From contig JAJRRW010000026.1 of assembly GCA_024279115.1 (NCBI GenBank), positions 1-33,791 on the forward strand: a stretch of DNA of 33,791 bases. Direction: 5' to 3'. The notes under the pieces were generated by a model. That model searched no databases. It worked only from the letters and a program-made list of their open reading frames with translations, and was not told where the DNA came from. The stretch comes from Alphaproteobacteria bacterium. GTDB taxonomy: Bacteria > Pseudomonadota > Alphaproteobacteria > Rhizobiales > JAKIUO01. The position numbers and the translations under genes were made by a program. Shown here one piece after another: positions 1 through 9,086 of this stretch. Numbering within the stretch: position 1 is the stretch's first letter; the number at the start of each line of letters is the position of its first letter.

Positions 1-141
1 GAGATGGTGATGCCGGGCGATAATATCACGGTTGATGTCGAGCTGATCGTGCCGATTGCCATGGAAGATGGTTTGCGCTTTGCGATCCGCGAAGGCGGCC
101 GTACCGTCGGTGCCGGCGTCGTGGCCAGTATTACTGAATAA
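1..141 (+). CDS. tuf: Elongation factor Tu, C-terminal fragment
   Basis: The window opens inside this gene; 46 codons and a TAA stop are visible. The residues ([20 protein letters not shown], then a segment with [15 protein letters not shown]) are the conserved end of EF-Tu domain 3, which helps bind aminoacyl-tRNA and EF-Ts. EF-Tu is the GTPase that delivers aminoacyl-tRNA to the ribosome in the cytosol. Its position just before rpsJ matches the usual str-S10 arrangement of alphaproteobacteria. Nothing can be said about the missing GTPase domain. Confidence 0.97.
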   Translation, partial: EMVMPGDNITVDVELIVPIAMEDGLRFAIREGGRTVGAGVVASITE

Positions 142-159
142 AGACAAAGGAAGAGTTTT

Positions 160-189
160 GGAGGCAGATTGTTCCGCCTCCCTTTTTCT
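160..189 (+). terminator. Terminator or attenuator hairpin between tuf and rpsJ
   Basis: GGAGGC (160-165) pairs with GCCTCC (176-181); two further inner pairs are possible across one mismatch. One C and then five T follow. This has the form of a rho-independent terminator. It lies 19 bases after the EF-Tu stop and about 25 before rpsJ, so it probably ends or attenuates the str operon transcript before the S10 operon. No clear separate promoter was seen between it and rpsJ, so partial read-through is likely. Confidence 0.65.
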
Positions 190-211
190 TCAAAAGAAAG
201 ACTGAAACAAA

Positions 212-520
212 ATGCATAGTCAGAATATCCGTATTCGTCTGAAGGCGTTTGACCATAGAGTTCTTGATGCTTCGGCAAAAGAGATCCTCAATACGGCCAA
301 GCGCACCGGTGCTCAGGTCAGGGGGCCAATCCCTCTGCCGACGCGGATCGAAAAGTTTACGGTAAACCGTTCACCGCATGTGAACAAGAAAAGCCGTGAG
401 CAGTTTGAAATGCGCACCCATAAAAGGTTGCTGGATATTATTGACCCGACCCCGCAAACAGTCGACGCGCTGATGAAGCTCGATCTGGCTGCTGGTGTGG
501 ATGTAGAGATCAAGCTGTAA
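212..520 (+). CDS. rpsJ: 30S ribosomal protein S10 (uS10)
   Basis: The 102-residue product has the S10 sequence pattern throughout: [14 protein letters not shown] near the start, [20 protein letters not shown] in the centre and [18 protein letters not shown] at the end. S10 sits in the 30S head near the tRNA sites and also partners NusB in transcription antitermination. It is the first gene of the S10 operon and has normal length. The ATG at 212 is the only plausible start, although the Shine-Dalgarno before it is weak. Confidence 0.98.
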   Translation: MHSQNIRIRLKAFDHRVLDASAKEILNTAKRTGAQVRGPIPLPTRIEKFTVNRSPHVNKKSREQFEMRTHKRLLDIIDPTPQTVDALMKLDLAAGVDVEIKL

Positions 521-562
521 AAGTTTGCCAGAGAATAATTCGAGAACAAGAGGAATGGACCG

Positions 563-1309
563 ATGCGGTCAGGACTTATAACAAAGAAAATCGGCATGAG
601 CCGGGTGTTTACAGATGAGGGCGAACATATTCCCGTCACTGTACTTCAGCTCGATAATTGTCAGGTTGTCGCGCAGTGTACAAAAGGTAGCAATGGCTAT
701 ACGGCCGTGCAGCTGGGTGTCGGTACCGCCAAGGTCAAGAATGTCACCAAGGCGCAACGCGGACATTTTGCCAAGGCCAAAGTCGAGCCAAAGCGTAAAC
801 TCGCAGAATTTCGGGTCAGTGAAGATAATCTGATTGACGTTGGTGCCGAGATCACCGCAGATCATTTTGTCAAAGGGCAATATGTGGATGTGACGGCGAC
901 GTCGATCGGTAAAGGCTTTGCCGGTGCCATGAAGCGTCACGGTTTTGGCGGTTTGCGTGCTTCGCATGGTGTCTCGATTTCGCATAGATCACATGGGTCG
1001 ACCGGTCAGTGTCAAGATCCTGGTAAAGTGTTCAAGGGCAAGAAAATGGCCGGCCATATGGGCGCAACGACCATCACCACCCATAATCTGACCATTGTCG
1101 ATACCGATGTTGATCGCGGCATTATCCTGGTAAAAGGCGCTGTTCCTGGTGCCAAGGGTGGTTGGGTCACGCTTTGTGATGCTGTCAAGAAAGCGCTTCC
1201 TGATAATGTTCCAACGCCTGCCGCACTTCGCGCAGTGAACGGAAAATCTTCTGATGAGCCAGCCAAAGAAGCCGATGCGAGCGTAGAGGGAGCTGGTGAT
1301 GAAAGCTGA
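563..1309 (+). CDS. rplC: 50S ribosomal protein L3 (uL3)
   Basis: The protein begins with the L3 signature [16 protein letters not shown] and contains the conserved loop with [18 protein letters not shown] at about residues 130-150, which reaches the peptidyl-transferase area. L3 is an early 50S assembly protein that binds 23S rRNA. At 248 residues it is longer than the roughly 210 of E. coli, because of an Ala/Glu/Asp-rich C-terminal tail (final ~25 residues), as in many alphaproteobacteria. Its end overlaps the start of rplD by 11 bases, which suggests translational coupling. Confidence 0.98.
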   Translation: MRSGLITKKIGMSRVFTDEGEHIPVTVLQLDNCQVVAQCTKGSNGYTAVQLGVGTAKVKNVTKAQRGHFAKAKVEPKRKLAEFRVSEDNLIDVGAEITADHFVKGQYVDVTATSIGKGFAGAMKRHGFGGLRASHGVSISHRSHGSTGQCQDPGKVFKGKKMAGHMGATTITTHNLTIVDTDVDRGIILVKGAVPGAKGGWVTLCDAVKKALPDNVPTPAALRAVNGKSSDEPAKEADASVEGAGDES

Positions 1310-1937
1310 TATCACAACACTTGAAAACAAGAAGGCTGGCTCCATTGAGCTATCAGATGCCATCTTCGGCCTCAAGCCACGTCCCGATCTGTTGCACCGC
1401 ATGGTTCGCTATCAGTTGGCCAAGCGCCAGGCTGGGACACATAAAACCAAGGGTCGCTCTGAAATTCAGGGATCGACCAGGAAATTTGTGCGCCAGAAAG
1501 GCTCTGGCGGAGCCCGTCATGGTAACAGAAAAGCCAACCTGTTTCGTGGTGGCGGCAAGGGCTTTGGTCCTGTGCCTCGCTCACATGCAAGCAAGTTGCC
1601 CAAAAAAGTGAGAGCGCTTGCGTTGAGGCATGCGCTGTCGGCGAAAGTCAAATCCAATGAGCTGATCATACTCGACAAGGCATCGGTTAAAGAGCCCAAG
1701 TCAAATGCCTTGCGTGCCCAGCTGGCCGATCTTGGTTTGAATTCAGCATTGATTATTGATGGATCTACGCTGGAAGAGAACTTTTCTCTGGCTGCTCGTA
1801 ATATCCCGCGCGTTGATGTGCTGCCAATTGAAGGCATTAATGTTTACGATATTTTGCGCCGCGAAAAACTGGTGCTCACCACTGATGCGGTCAGTGCACT
1901 GGAAAAACGCTTTAGCAGCGACAAGGACAAGGGTTAA
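1299..1937 (+). CDS. rplD: 50S ribosomal protein L4 (uL4)
   Basis: The 212-residue protein shows the L4 hallmark loop with [19 protein letters not shown] and [20 protein letters not shown] at about residues 60-100, which lines the nascent-peptide exit tunnel. The ATG at 1299 is preferred to the GTG one codon earlier because GAGGGAG lies at suitable spacing upstream. It overlaps the end of rplC and is followed within 5 bases by rplW. In E. coli L4 also represses the S10 operon; no equivalent leader was identified here. Confidence 0.97.
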   Translation: MKADITTLENKKAGSIELSDAIFGLKPRPDLLHRMVRYQLAKRQAGTHKTKGRSEIQGSTRKFVRQKGSGGARHGNRKANLFRGGGKGFGPVPRSHASKLPKKVRALALRHALSAKVKSNELIILDKASVKEPKSNALRAQLADLGLNSALIIDGSTLEENFSLAARNIPRVDVLPIEGINVYDILRREKLVLTTDAVSALEKRFSSDKDKG

Positions 1938-1942
1938 GAGTG

Positions 1943-2239
1943 ATGAGCAACGAAGTCAGGAAATATGATGTTATTCTCTCGCCGGTTGTCAGCGAGAAAT
2001 CAACGCTGTTGTCCGAATATAATCAGGTAATGTTCAAGGTGGCCGGTTGGTCGACAAAACCGCAGATCAAAGAAGCCGTCGAGAAACTGTTCGACGTCAA
2101 GGTTGAGGCCGTTAACACGCTCAACCGAAAAGGTAAAACGAAGGTATTCAAAGGGCGCAAGGGGCGTCAGAATGATACCAAGTTTGCCATTGTTACCCTG
2201 AAAGATGGCGAGCGTATCGACATCACGTCAGGTATTTAG
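1943..2239 (+). CDS. rplW: 50S ribosomal protein L23 (uL23)
   Basis: The 98-residue product fits L23: [20 protein letters not shown] near the N-terminus, [16 protein letters not shown] in the middle, and the [19 protein letters not shown] segment. L23 lies at the polypeptide exit and is the docking site for trigger factor and SRP. The ATG at 1943 is chosen over the overlapping GTG at 1940. The gene follows rplD by 5 bases and belongs to the same transcript. Confidence 0.97.
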   Translation: MSNEVRKYDVILSPVVSEKSTLLSEYNQVMFKVAGWSTKPQIKEAVEKLFDVKVEAVNTLNRKGKTKVFKGRKGRQNDTKFAIVTLKDGERIDITSGI

Positions 2240-2310
2240 TTTTTGCGCGATTGACCTGCCTTATCTGTATGGGACAGAGGATCGCATAATCGATTGAGGA
2301 GTGCATTTAG

Positions 2311-3150
2311 ATGGCACTGAAGACATTCAATCCAACAACACCGGGCCGTCGTGGGCTGGTACTTGTTGACCGCAGTGGACTGTGGAAGGGCAAGCCCGTC
2401 AAGAAATTGACTGAAGGCTTGACCGGTAGTGGTGGGCGCAACAATCACGGTCGTGTCACCGCCAGGCGTCGCGGTGGTGGTCACAAGCGCACCTATCGGA
2501 TGGTGGATTTCAAGCGCCGCAAAATGGATATGGCAGCTGTCGTTGAGCGCATCGAATATGATCCTAACCGTACGGCCTTCATCGCACTCATCCGTTATGA
2601 AGATGGCGAATTGTCCTATATACTTGCTCCACAGCGCGTCAGTGTTGGTGATCAGGTTGTGTCGGGTGAAAAAGTTGATGTGAAACCAGGCAATGCCATG
2701 CCAATTCGCTCAATACCGATTGGCACGCTTATTCACAATGTGGAAATGAAGGCAGGCAAGGGTGGGCAATTGGCCAGGGCCGCTGGTAGTTTCGTGCAAC
2801 TGGTTGGCCGCGATGCCGGTTATGCCATTTTGCGTCTCAAGTCAGGGGAGCAGCGCCGGGTCCGTCATGAATGCATGGCAACCATTGGCGCCGTTTCAAA
2901 CCCTGATCATGGTAATATCAAGCTAGGCAAGGCGGGTCGTAATCGCTGGGCTGGCAAAAGACCTTCCGTTCGCGGTGTTGCCATGAACCCGGTAGATCAT
3001 CCTCATGGTGGTGGTGAAGGTCGGACCTCTGGCGGTCGCCATCCGGTGTCTCCCTGGGTCAAGCCAACCAAGGGCAAGCGCACGCGTTCAAATCGTGCCA
3101 CTGATAAATATATAGTTCGCTCACGGCATCTAAAGAAGAAACGCCGCTAG
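2311..3150 (+). CDS. rplB: 50S ribosomal protein L2 (uL2)
   Basis: The 279-residue product has the full L2 pattern: [15 protein letters not shown], an N-terminal [15 protein letters not shown], and the C-terminal [20 protein letters not shown], which contains the histidine region near the peptidyl-transferase centre. L2 is needed for subunit association and peptidyl transfer. An AGGAG-type ribosome site precedes the ATG. The 71-base spacer after rplW has no recognised gene. Confidence 0.98.
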   Translation: MALKTFNPTTPGRRGLVLVDRSGLWKGKPVKKLTEGLTGSGGRNNHGRVTARRRGGGHKRTYRMVDFKRRKMDMAAVVERIEYDPNRTAFIALIRYEDGELSYILAPQRVSVGDQVVSGEKVDVKPGNAMPIRSIPIGTLIHNVEMKAGKGGQLARAAGSFVQLVGRDAGYAILRLKSGEQRRVRHECMATIGAVSNPDHGNIKLGKAGRNRWAGKRPSVRGVAMNPVDHPHGGGEGRTSGGRHPVSPWVKPTKGKRTRSNRATDKYIVRSRHLKKKRR

Positions 3151-3161
3151 CGCTGTTGGGG

Positions 3162-3178
3162 CAGGATTATCTATCCTG
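3162..3178 (+). other. Hairpin in the rplB-rpsS spacer
   Basis: CAGGAT (3162-3167) and ATCCTG (3173-3178) form a perfect six-pair stem with a five-base loop, just after the rplB stop. There is no T-run, so it is unlikely to terminate transcription; an RNA-processing or stability role is only a guess. Confidence 0.4.
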
Positions 3179-3263
3179 GTTCAAATACAAGAATTTGCAA
3201 GGGACCGGAGTGGTCAAAATGGCACTCAAAATGGTCTCGTGATTTGGTAAGGAGAAAGAGCTA

Positions 3264-3542
3264 GTGACCCGTTCAATCTGGAAAGGTCCATTCGTTGATG
3301 GCTATATGCTGAAAAAAGCAGCAGTCGCCCGCGAAAGTGGGTCCAACGCAATTATTAAAGTATGGAGCCGTCGCTCGACGATCCTGCCGCAATTTGTTGG
3401 ACTGACATTCGGCGTTCACAACGGTCATAAGCATATCCCGGTCAATGTCACTGAAGACATGATTGGTCATAAATTTGGTGAGTTTGCGCCAACCCGAACG
3501 TTTTTCGGGCATGAAGCAGACAAGAAGGCAAAGAGGAAATAA
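3264..3542 (+). CDS. rpsS: 30S ribosomal protein S19 (uS19)
   Basis: The 92-residue product matches S19: [18 protein letters not shown] at the N-terminus, [19 protein letters not shown], then the [20 protein letters not shown] segment and FAPTRTF. S19 forms a complex with S13 in the 30S head near the A site. Initiation is at GTG 3264, since no in-frame ATG lies near and AAGGAG is upstream. rplV follows after one base. Confidence 0.97.
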   Translation: MTRSIWKGPFVDGYMLKKAAVARESGSNAIIKVWSRRSTILPQFVGLTFGVHNGHKHIPVNVTEDMIGHKFGEFAPTRTFFGHEADKKAKRK

Positions 3543-3543
3543 G

Positions 3544-3936
3544 ATGGGGAAGCGCAAACGCGAGAGACAGCTTGGCGACTATGAGGCGAAAGCGGTAACG
3601 CGTAATATTCGTACCAGCCTGCAAAAACTCAATCTGGTTGCCCAAATGATTCGGGGAAAGAAGGTCAGTGTCGCCATTAACGAGCTGTCTTTTTCTCGCA
3701 AGCGGATTGCCAAGGATGTTTTGAAAACGCTCAATTCGGCCATTGCCAATGCTGAAAATAATCACGGCCACGATATCGATAATCTGATCGTGTCAGAGGC
3801 CTTTTGCGGAAAAAATCTGGTCATGAAGCGCTGGAAACCACGCGCACGTGGTCGGGTCGCTAGAATTTTGAAGCCGTTTTCAATGCTGACCATCATCGTT
3901 AAGGATGAGGAAATGGCGAAAGAGGAGAATGCCTGA
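3544..3936 (+). CDS. rplV: 50S ribosomal protein L22 (uL22)
   Basis: The 130-residue product carries L22 features: [34 protein letters not shown], and the beta-hairpin residues [18 protein letters not shown] that reach into the exit tunnel and influence macrolide binding. The reading frame is open further upstream, but only the ATG at 3544 avoids running deep into rpsS and matches family length. The N-terminus is rich in Lys/Arg ([11 protein letters not shown]). Its TGA overlaps the rpsC ATG by one base. Confidence 0.96.
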   Translation: MGKRKRERQLGDYEAKAVTRNIRTSLQKLNLVAQMIRGKKVSVAINELSFSRKRIAKDVLKTLNSAIANAENNHGHDIDNLIVSEAFCGKNLVMKRWKPRARGRVARILKPFSMLTIIVKDEEMAKEENA

Positions 3937-4700
3937 TGGGACAAAAAGTAAATCCAATCGGTATGCGCCTTGGCATTAACCGTACTTGGGACAGTCGCTG
4001 GTTTGCTGATGGAGAAGAATATAGCAAATTGCTACATGAGGATTTGAAAATCCGTGATTTCGTCATGGAAGATCGTCGCCGTGCTGGCATCTCTAAAGTC
4101 ATTATTGAACGGCCCCATAAAAAGTGCCGCGTGACGATCCATACAGCGCGCCCTGGCGTGTTGATTGGTAAAGCTGGCGCGGATATTGCGAAGCTCAATC
4201 AGAAGCTGTCGAGATTCACAGATAGTGATGTTCATGTCAATATCGCCGAAATTCGCAAGCCAGAAATTGATGCAACATTGGTTGCTGAAGGAATTGCCCA
4301 ACAGCTTGAACGCCGCGTGGCGTTCAGGCGGGCCATGAAACGGGCCATGCAGTCGGCGCAACGTTTGGGTGCTCTGGGTATCAGAATTAACAGCTCGGGT
4401 CGTTTGGCCGGTGCCGAAATCGCCCGCATGGAATGGTATCGCGAAGGTCAGGTACCTTTGCATACGCTGCGCGCCGATATTGATTATGGGACGGCTTTGT
4501 CGAAAACCGCATATGGTATTATCGGCCTGAAAGTCTGGATCTATAAGGGCGAAATTCTCGAGCATGATCCCATGGCTCAGGAAAATCGCGCCAAGAAAAT
4601 GCAAGAAGGTGGCGGCGGTGGCCGTGGTCGCCCTGGTGGCGGTGGTCGTGGTCGCCCAGGTGGCGGACCTCGTGGACCGGGCGGGGCACCAAGACGTTAA
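3936..4700 (+). CDS. rpsC: 30S ribosomal protein S3 (uS3)
   Basis: The product starts with the S3 motif [20 protein letters not shown], has a KH domain with [11 protein letters not shown] at about residues 70-85, and a C-terminal domain with [21 protein letters not shown]3 lies at the mRNA entry channel of the 30S head. Its 254 residues exceed the usual 230 or so because of a tail of about 30 residues made almost only of Gly, Arg and Pro (GGGRGRPGG-like repeats). The start overlaps the rplV stop, suggesting coupled translation. Confidence 0.98.
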   Translation: MGQKVNPIGMRLGINRTWDSRWFADGEEYSKLLHEDLKIRDFVMEDRRRAGISKVIIERPHKKCRVTIHTARPGVLIGKAGADIAKLNQKLSRFTDSDVHVNIAEIRKPEIDATLVAEGIAQQLERRVAFRRAMKRAMQSAQRLGALGIRINSSGRLAGAEIARMEWYREGQVPLHTLRADIDYGTALSKTAYGIIGLKVWIYKGEILEHDPMAQENRAKKMQEGGGGGRGRPGGGGRGRPGGGPRGPGGAPRR

Positions 4701-4750
4701 AATACAAGATAGGACATTCAAATAGATTGTCCGCAAATTGATTGAGTGAA

Positions 4751-4774
4751 ACGATCGCCGTTTATCGGTGTCGT
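4751..4774 (+). other. Hairpin in the rpsC-rplP spacer
   Basis: ACGA (4751-4754) pairs with TCGT (4771-4774), and CGCCG (4756-4760) with CGGTG (4766-4770, one G-T pair), giving a nine-pair stem with one bulged T and a TTTAT loop. It lies about 17 bases before the rplP start, with no T-run after it. A role in translation control or mRNA processing is possible but not shown. Confidence 0.4.
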
Positions 4775-4791
4775 GATTTGAGGAAAGCAAG

Positions 4792-5205
4792 ATGCTACAG
4801 CCAAAACGGACCAAGTTCCGTAAGATGTTCAAGGGACGGATCAAGGGTAATGCCAAAGGCGGCACGAGCCTGAACTTTGGTGCCTATGGCCTGAAAGCCC
4901 TTGAACCAGAACGGGTTACCTCTCGTCAAATCGAGGCAACACGTCGTGCCATCACTCGTCATATGAAAAGACAAGGACGGGTGTGGATCCGTATTTTTCC
5001 AGATGTGCCCGTTACCAAGAAACCAACCGAAGTACGCATGGGTAAAGGCAAGGGATCTGTAGAGTTTTGGGCAGCCAAGGTGAAGCCAGGCCGCATCATG
5101 TTCGAGATTGATGGTGTTTCGGATGCCGTGGCACGTCAGGCTCTGGCTCTTGGGGCCGCAAAGCTACCTATCAAGACACGTATTGTTCGCCGTCTTGGAG
5201 CGTAA
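4792..5205 (+). CDS. rplP: 50S ribosomal protein L16 (uL16)
   Basis: The 137-residue product has the L16 signature: [19 protein letters not shown] at the start, [17 protein letters not shown], and the [18 protein letters not shown] segment that contacts A-site tRNA. L16 is a late 50S assembly protein. Length is typical. The ATG follows a GAGGAAAG ribosome site. It precedes rpmC in standard S10 operon order. Confidence 0.98.
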   Translation: MLQPKRTKFRKMFKGRIKGNAKGGTSLNFGAYGLKALEPERVTSRQIEATRRAITRHMKRQGRVWIRIFPDVPVTKKPTEVRMGKGKGSVEFWAAKVKPGRIMFEIDGVSDAVARQALALGAAKLPIKTRIVRRLGA

Positions 5206-5262
5206 GACACAGCGGATTGATTTAAGCTGGAGCGCTTTAAAGGCGTTTTGAGGAGACGAGTT

Positions 5263-5475
5263 ATGAAAAACTCAGAAATATTGCAAGAGCTGAAAGACAT
5301 GACGGTCGATCAACTCGGTGATGAAATGATCAAATTGAAGAAAGAGCAGTTTAATCTGCGCTTTCAGCAAGCGACGGGGCAGCTTGAGAATACAGCCAGG
5401 GTGCGTCAGATAAGACGCACTGTGGCGCGTATTCAGACGCTCAAGAAACAGAAACAGTCATCTGTAGAGGCCTGA
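5263..5475 (+). CDS. rpmC: 50S ribosomal protein L29 (uL29)
   Basis: The 70-residue helical protein shows the L29 pattern, with [20 protein letters not shown] at residues 10-29 followed by [20 protein letters not shown] and an Arg/Lys-rich second helix. L29 sits next to L23 at the tunnel exit. The ATG at 5263 follows TGAGGAGACGAG, a strong ribosome site, so a longer upstream start is rejected. Confidence 0.95.
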   Translation: MKNSEILQELKDMTVDQLGDEMIKLKKEQFNLRFQQATGQLENTARVRQIRRTVARIQTLKKQKQSSVEA

Positions 5476-5515
5476 ACCTTATAGATAAAGGCCTTTTAGG
5501 AATTGGAATTAGATT

Positions 5516-5746
5516 ATGCCGAAACGAATTTTGCAAGGTGTTGTAGTATCAGACAAGAGCGACAAGACCATTGTCGTGAAAGTTGAGCGCCGCTTCACCC
5601 ATCCCTTGTTCAAGAAAACCGTTCGTCGCTCCAAGAATTACAAGGCGCATGACGAAAAGAATGCTCACAAGCAAGGGGATATGGTGAAAATTGAAGAATG
5701 TGCGCCCATATCAAAGCACAAAAGATGGACGGTTCTTGACGGGTAG
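5516..5746 (+). CDS. rpsQ: 30S ribosomal protein S17 (uS17)
   Basis: This 76-residue OB-fold protein has the S17 motifs: [32 protein letters not shown], then a segment ending in SKNYKAHDE, and [16 protein letters not shown]17 binds 16S rRNA early in 30S assembly. It is the last gene of the S10 operon and is followed by a 184-base spacer before rplN. Confidence 0.97.
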   Translation: MPKRILQGVVVSDKSDKTIVVKVERRFTHPLFKKTVRRSKNYKAHDEKNAHKQGDMVKIEECAPISKHKRWTVLDG

Positions 5747-5772
5747 GCCGTCAAAAACCTGAATTGAGTGAT

Positions 5773-5810
5773 CCAGATATATCAAGAGCCCTGGTTCTTG
5801 GCAGATCTGG
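5773..5810 (+). other. Two-stem hairpin in the rpsQ-rplN spacer
   Basis: CCAGAT (5773-5778) pairs with ATCTGG (5805-5810); inside it CAAGA (5783-5787) pairs with TCTTG (5796-5800), separated by a small internal loop. This marks the S10-spc boundary. No T-run follows, so it is not a standard terminator. The rest of the 184-base spacer shows no gene. Confidence 0.4.
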
Positions 5811-5930
5811 TTCGAACCTGAATAAGAAACAACCGGCTGGATTAGAGGATCGTTTGAATTGCTGCGGGAATGAACCCAGGCGCTCAGATGATCAGGTACT
5901 AAAAGCCCGCAAGAAATTACGAGAATTGTC

Positions 5931-6299
5931 ATGATACAGATGCAAACCAATCTTGATGTTGCCGACAATTCGGGTGCAAGGCGTGTTCAGTGCATTAAGG
6001 TACTGGGTGGATCAAAACGCAAATATGCATCCGTCGGCGATATTATTGTTGTTACTGTGAAGGAAGCTATTCCGCGCGGTAAGGTCAAAAAAGGCCAGGT
6101 CATGAAGGCCGTGGTTGTGCGTACAGCTCATCCAGTGCGGCGCACAGACGGTAGTTCGATCCGGTTTGATCGCAACGCAGCCGTAATGATCAATGCTCAG
6201 GGCGAACCTGTCGGAACTCGTATTTTTGGTCCAGTGACCCGCGAGCTTCGTGGTCGCAATCATATGAAAATCGTTTCATTGGCGCCGGAGGTGATCTAA
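5931..6299 (+). CDS. rplN: 50S ribosomal protein L14 (uL14)
   Basis: The 122-residue product is L14 throughout: [39 protein letters not shown], the motif [18 protein letters not shown], and the [13 protein letters not shown] ending. L14 forms part of the subunit interface and contacts 16S helix 14. It is the first gene of the spc operon, and its TAA overlaps the rplX ATG by one base. Confidence 0.98.
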   Translation: MIQMQTNLDVADNSGARRVQCIKVLGGSKRKYASVGDIIVVTVKEAIPRGKVKKGQVMKAVVVRTAHPVRRTDGSSIRFDRNAAVMINAQGEPVGTRIFGPVTRELRGRNHMKIVSLAPEVI

Positions 6300-6616
6300 T
6301 GGCTATGAAATTTAAAAACGGCGACAAGGTCGTCGTTGTTACGGGACGTGACAAGGGGCAGGATGGATCGATCTTGAAGATGCTGCGCGATGAAGATCGT
6401 GCCATCGTGCAAGGCGTGAACATGGTCAAGCGTCATCAAAAGCAGACACAAACCGATGAAGGTGGCATTATTTCCAAAGAAGCCTCCATTCATTTGTCGA
6501 ATTTGATGCATGTAGATCCCACAGATGGGAAGCCCACAAGAGTAGGCTTCAAGATATTGAAAGACGGACGCAAAGTGCGTTTCGCCAAGCGTTCAGGAGA
6601 AGTAATTGATGGCTGA
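6299..6616 (+). CDS. rplX: 50S ribosomal protein L24 (uL24)
   Basis: The 105-residue protein has a KOW motif ([20 protein letters not shown], residues 6-25) and the [11 protein letters not shown] segment typical of bacterial L24, one of the two 50S assembly initiators. The ATG at 6299 overlaps the rplN stop, indicating coupled translation. The end overlaps rplE by 8 bases. Confidence 0.97.
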   Translation: MAMKFKNGDKVVVVTGRDKGQDGSILKMLRDEDRAIVQGVNMVKRHQKQTQTDEGGIISKEASIHLSNLMHVDPTDGKPTRVGFKILKDGRKVRFAKRSGEVIDG

Positions 6617-7163
6617 GACATATGTTCCTCGTATGAAGCAGCATTATAATGCTGTCGTGCGGGATGAGCTGATTAAAGAATTCAGCCTCAAAAACGTCAT
6701 GCAGGTCCCAAAACTTGAGAAGATCATTCTCAATATGGGGGTCGGTGCTGGTGTCGATGACAAGAAAAAGGTGACCGTTGCCGCCGATGCGCTGTCATTG
6801 ATTGCGGGTCAAAAGTCGATTATCACGCGGTCTCGCAAATCAATTGCCGGGTTCAAGCTGCGTGAAGGTATGGCGGTTGGCACCAAGGTCACGCTGCGCA
6901 AGAACCGCATGTATGAGTTTATAGATCGTCTGGTGCATATTGCGATGCCACGCATTCGGGACTTCCGGGGATTGAACCCCAAGAGTTTTGATGGTCGTGG
7001 AAATTTTGCCATGGGTATCAAAGAACATATTGTTTTTCCTGAAATCGATTATGACAAGGTCGATCAAATATTGGGAATGGACATCATTGTTTGTACAACG
7101 AGCGATAATGATGATGAGGCCAGGGCCTTGTTGAAGGGATTTGACTTTCCGTTCAAGGACTAA
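6609..7163 (+). CDS. rplE: 50S ribosomal protein L5 (uL5)
   Basis: The 184-residue protein includes the L5 signature: [20 protein letters not shown] at about residues 33-52, [15 protein letters not shown], and [21 protein letters not shown]5 binds 5S rRNA and forms the central protuberance with L18. The ATG at 6609 is used rather than the overlapping TTG at 6606. Its start lies inside the end of rplX. Confidence 0.98.
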   Translation: MAETYVPRMKQHYNAVVRDELIKEFSLKNVMQVPKLEKIILNMGVGAGVDDKKKVTVAADALSLIAGQKSIITRSRKSIAGFKLREGMAVGTKVTLRKNRMYEFIDRLVHIAMPRIRDFRGLNPKSFDGRGNFAMGIKEHIVFPEIDYDKVDQILGMDIIVCTTSDNDDEARALLKGFDFPFKD

Positions 7164-7214
7164 CATGGGGTCATTGTTGATCTTTACGTTAGATGGAACG
7201 GGTTTAAGAGTGAA

Positions 7215-7232
7215 AAAGAGCCAAGGCTCTTT
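7215..7232 (+). other. Hairpin directly before the rpsN ribosome site
   Basis: AAAGAGCC (7215-7222) and GGCTCTTT (7225-7232) form a perfect eight-pair inverted repeat around two A; the real loop would open one or two pairs. The AAGGAGG ribosome site begins two bases later. It could modulate rpsN translation or mark an mRNA processing site; there is no T-run for termination. Confidence 0.45.
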
Positions 7233-7245
7233 CAAGGAGGAATGA

Positions 7246-7551
7246 ATGGCGAAACAAAGCGCTATTGAGGATAACCGCAAAAGACAAAGACTGGTGGTTT
7301 CTTATGCCGCTCGTCGTGCGAGCCTGAAAGCGATTGTAATGGATCGCAGCAAACCGGCGGAAGAGCGCTTCAAGGCGCAGCTCAAACTGGCGACATTACC
7401 ACGCAATTCTTCGAAATCGCGTGTTCGCAATCGTTGTGAATTGACCGGGAGGCCCCGAGGCTTCTATCGGAAAATGAAAATTTCTCGTATCGCCCTGCGG
7501 GACCTGGCCTCAAATGGTCAGCTTCCTGGCATGGTCAAATCTAGCTGGTAG
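7246..7551 (+). CDS. rpsN: 30S ribosomal protein S14 (uS14, zinc-free type)
   Basis: The 101-residue product has the long bS14-type sequence: [17 protein letters not shown] at the start, [20 protein letters not shown], and [17 protein letters not shown] at the end. It lacks the CxxC-CxxC zinc ribbon of the short form (only one Cys, in RNRCELTG). S14 is a late-assembling 30S head protein. A textbook AAGGAGG lies 5 bases before the ATG at 7246. Confidence 0.97.
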   Translation: MAKQSAIEDNRKRQRLVVSYAARRASLKAIVMDRSKPAEERFKAQLKLATLPRNSSKSRVRNRCELTGRPRGFYRKMKISRIALRDLASNGQLPGMVKSSW

Positions 7552-7565
7552 AAGGGAGACAGGTA

Positions 7566-7964
7566 ATGACGATGACTGATCCCTTGGGAGATATGTTGAC
7601 ACGTATCCGGAACGCCCAGATGAGGAAAAAAGGCAAGGTGAAATCACCAGCCTCGAAGCTTCGCGGCAATGTTCTTGATGTGCTGCAAAAAGAAGGTTTT
7701 ATCCGCGGCTATTCGCAAACCGAATTTGAAGGCGGAAAATCAGAGTTTGAAATCGAGTTGAAATATTATGATGGTGAGCCCGTCATTCGCTCGATAACAC
7801 GGATCTCGAAACCAGGACGCCGCGTCTATTCTTCGGTGAAGAATATTCCAACGGTTGCCAATGGTCTTGGTGTATCCATTCTTTCAACTCCGCGTGGCGT
7901 GATGTCCGATCATGATGCGCGCGAGAATAATGTTGGTGGCGAGGTGCTTTGCAGCATTTTCTAG
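7566..7964 (+). CDS. rpsH: 30S ribosomal protein S8 (uS8)
   Basis: The 132-residue product matches S8: [32 protein letters not shown], and the C-terminal segment with [17 protein letters not shown] and [14 protein letters not shown]8 binds the central domain of 16S rRNA, and in E. coli also represses the spc operon at the rplE leader; no such site was identified here. The ATG follows GAAGGGAGAC. Confidence 0.98.
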   Translation: MTMTDPLGDMLTRIRNAQMRKKGKVKSPASKLRGNVLDVLQKEGFIRGYSQTEFEGGKSEFEIELKYYDGEPVIRSITRISKPGRRVYSSVKNIPTVANGLGVSILSTPRGVMSDHDARENNVGGEVLCSIF

Positions 7965-8039
7965 TCTTATTTTTTTGGCCGCTATTGGATTGCAATGGCG
8001 AGCAAGAGCTTAGGCGTCTATCTTAGAGGTTTTTTTATT

Positions 8040-8573
8040 ATGTCTCGTATCGGAAAAAAAGCAGTACCGATCCCCGACGCAGCAACGGCGACGGTTGATG
8101 GTCGTACGGTAACAGTCAAAGGCCCCAAAGGGGAACTTTCGGCTGTTCTGGTAAGGGAAGTACTCGCCAAAATGACGGATAATGGTGTGCTTGTAGAGCC
8201 GATCAACAGCTCGAAGCGGGCCCGCTCCATGTGGGGCATGTCCCGTACCATCATTGCCAATCTGGTCGCTGGCGTGACGGATGGTTACACAAAGCATCTG
8301 GAGATCAAGGGTGTTGGTTATCGTGCGATTTTGAAGGGCAAGAACCTGCAATTGGCGCTTGGCCTGTCCCATGATGTTCTGTATCCCATTCCTGATGGCA
8401 TCGAAATCAAGTGCGCCAGTCAGACGGATATTGAAATTAGCGGTATTGACAAGCAAAGAGTTGGTCAAGTGGCAGCTGAAATCCGTAGATACCGCCCGCC
8501 AGAGCCCTATAAAGGCAAAGGCATCAGATATAAAGACGAATATGTATTCCGTAAGGAAGGCAAGAAGAAATAG
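8040..8573 (+). CDS. rplF: 50S ribosomal protein L6 (uL6)
   Basis: The 177-residue product starts [15 protein letters not shown] and contains two L6 repeats, ending with the conserved [17 protein letters not shown] at about residues 150-166. L6 lies near the sarcin-ricin loop and factor-binding site. The ATG at 8040 is chosen because it follows AGAGGT and matches the family N-terminus; the frame is open 45 bases further upstream. Confidence 0.97.
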   Translation: MSRIGKKAVPIPDAATATVDGRTVTVKGPKGELSAVLVREVLAKMTDNGVLVEPINSSKRARSMWGMSRTIIANLVAGVTDGYTKHLEIKGVGYRAILKGKNLQLALGLSHDVLYPIPDGIEIKCASQTDIEISGIDKQRVGQVAAEIRRYRPPEPYKGKGIRYKDEYVFRKEGKKK

Positions 8574-8575
8574 CG

Positions 8576-8598
8576 CCTTTTCGTCTCAGGACGAAAGG
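8576..8598 (+). other. Hairpin in the rplF-rplR spacer
   Basis: CCTTTTCGTC (8576-8585) pairs with GACGAAAGG (8590-8598) around a TCAG loop with one bulged T, a strong nine-pair stem. No T-run follows, and rplR begins 25 bases later. It may stabilise or punctuate the long mRNA. Confidence 0.45.
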
Positions 8599-8622
8599 TT
8601 ACCTAGATAGGGAATGTGACAG

Positions 8623-8985
8623 ATGTCGACGAATAAAAAGACTTTGCAGAAACGCCGCCATAGAGTGCGCAAGGCTCTGCGGCGCAACGAAAATACCCGT
8701 GCCAGACTGTCGGTTCACCGGTCAGGCAAGAATATTTATGCTCAGATCATTGATGACACCAAGAATGTGACAATCGCTTCTGCCTCCTCAATGGACAAGG
8801 ACATGAAAGAAAAACTCAAAAGCGGCAGTGATACCAAGGCTGCTGGCGAAATTGGCAAATTGATTGCCGAAAAAGCCATTGCTGCCGGGATCAAGGAAGT
8901 TGTTTTTGATCGTGGTGCCTTTGTTTATCACGGGCGTATCAAGGCTCTGGCTGAAGCTGCCCGGGCTGGTGGATTGAAATTTTAG
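8623..8985 (+). CDS. rplR: 50S ribosomal protein L18 (uL18)
   Basis: The 120-residue protein has an Arg/Lys-rich N-terminus (residues 5-27) and the L18 core: [37 protein letters not shown], and [21 protein letters not shown]18 binds 5S rRNA beside L5. Length and order are standard. Confidence 0.98.
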   Translation: MSTNKKTLQKRRHRVRKALRRNENTRARLSVHRSGKNIYAQIIDDTKNVTIASASSMDKDMKEKLKSGSDTKAAGEIGKLIAEKAIAAGIKEVVFDRGAFVYHGRIKALAEAARAGGLKF

Positions 8986-9086
8986 ATAGCTCGCCCGCAT
9001 AAAGCTGTAGAGCAGCAGGGCGAACAAATGACCCTTGAAGAGCTAGTTGGCTACGGGGTGATGTATGAACTTGAAAGGATGAGAAG

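Noticed and set aside
4032-4865. Minus-strand frame opposite rpsC with Thr/Ala repeats
   Set aside because: The repeats mirror the Gly/Arg tail of S3 on the other strand; not a gene.
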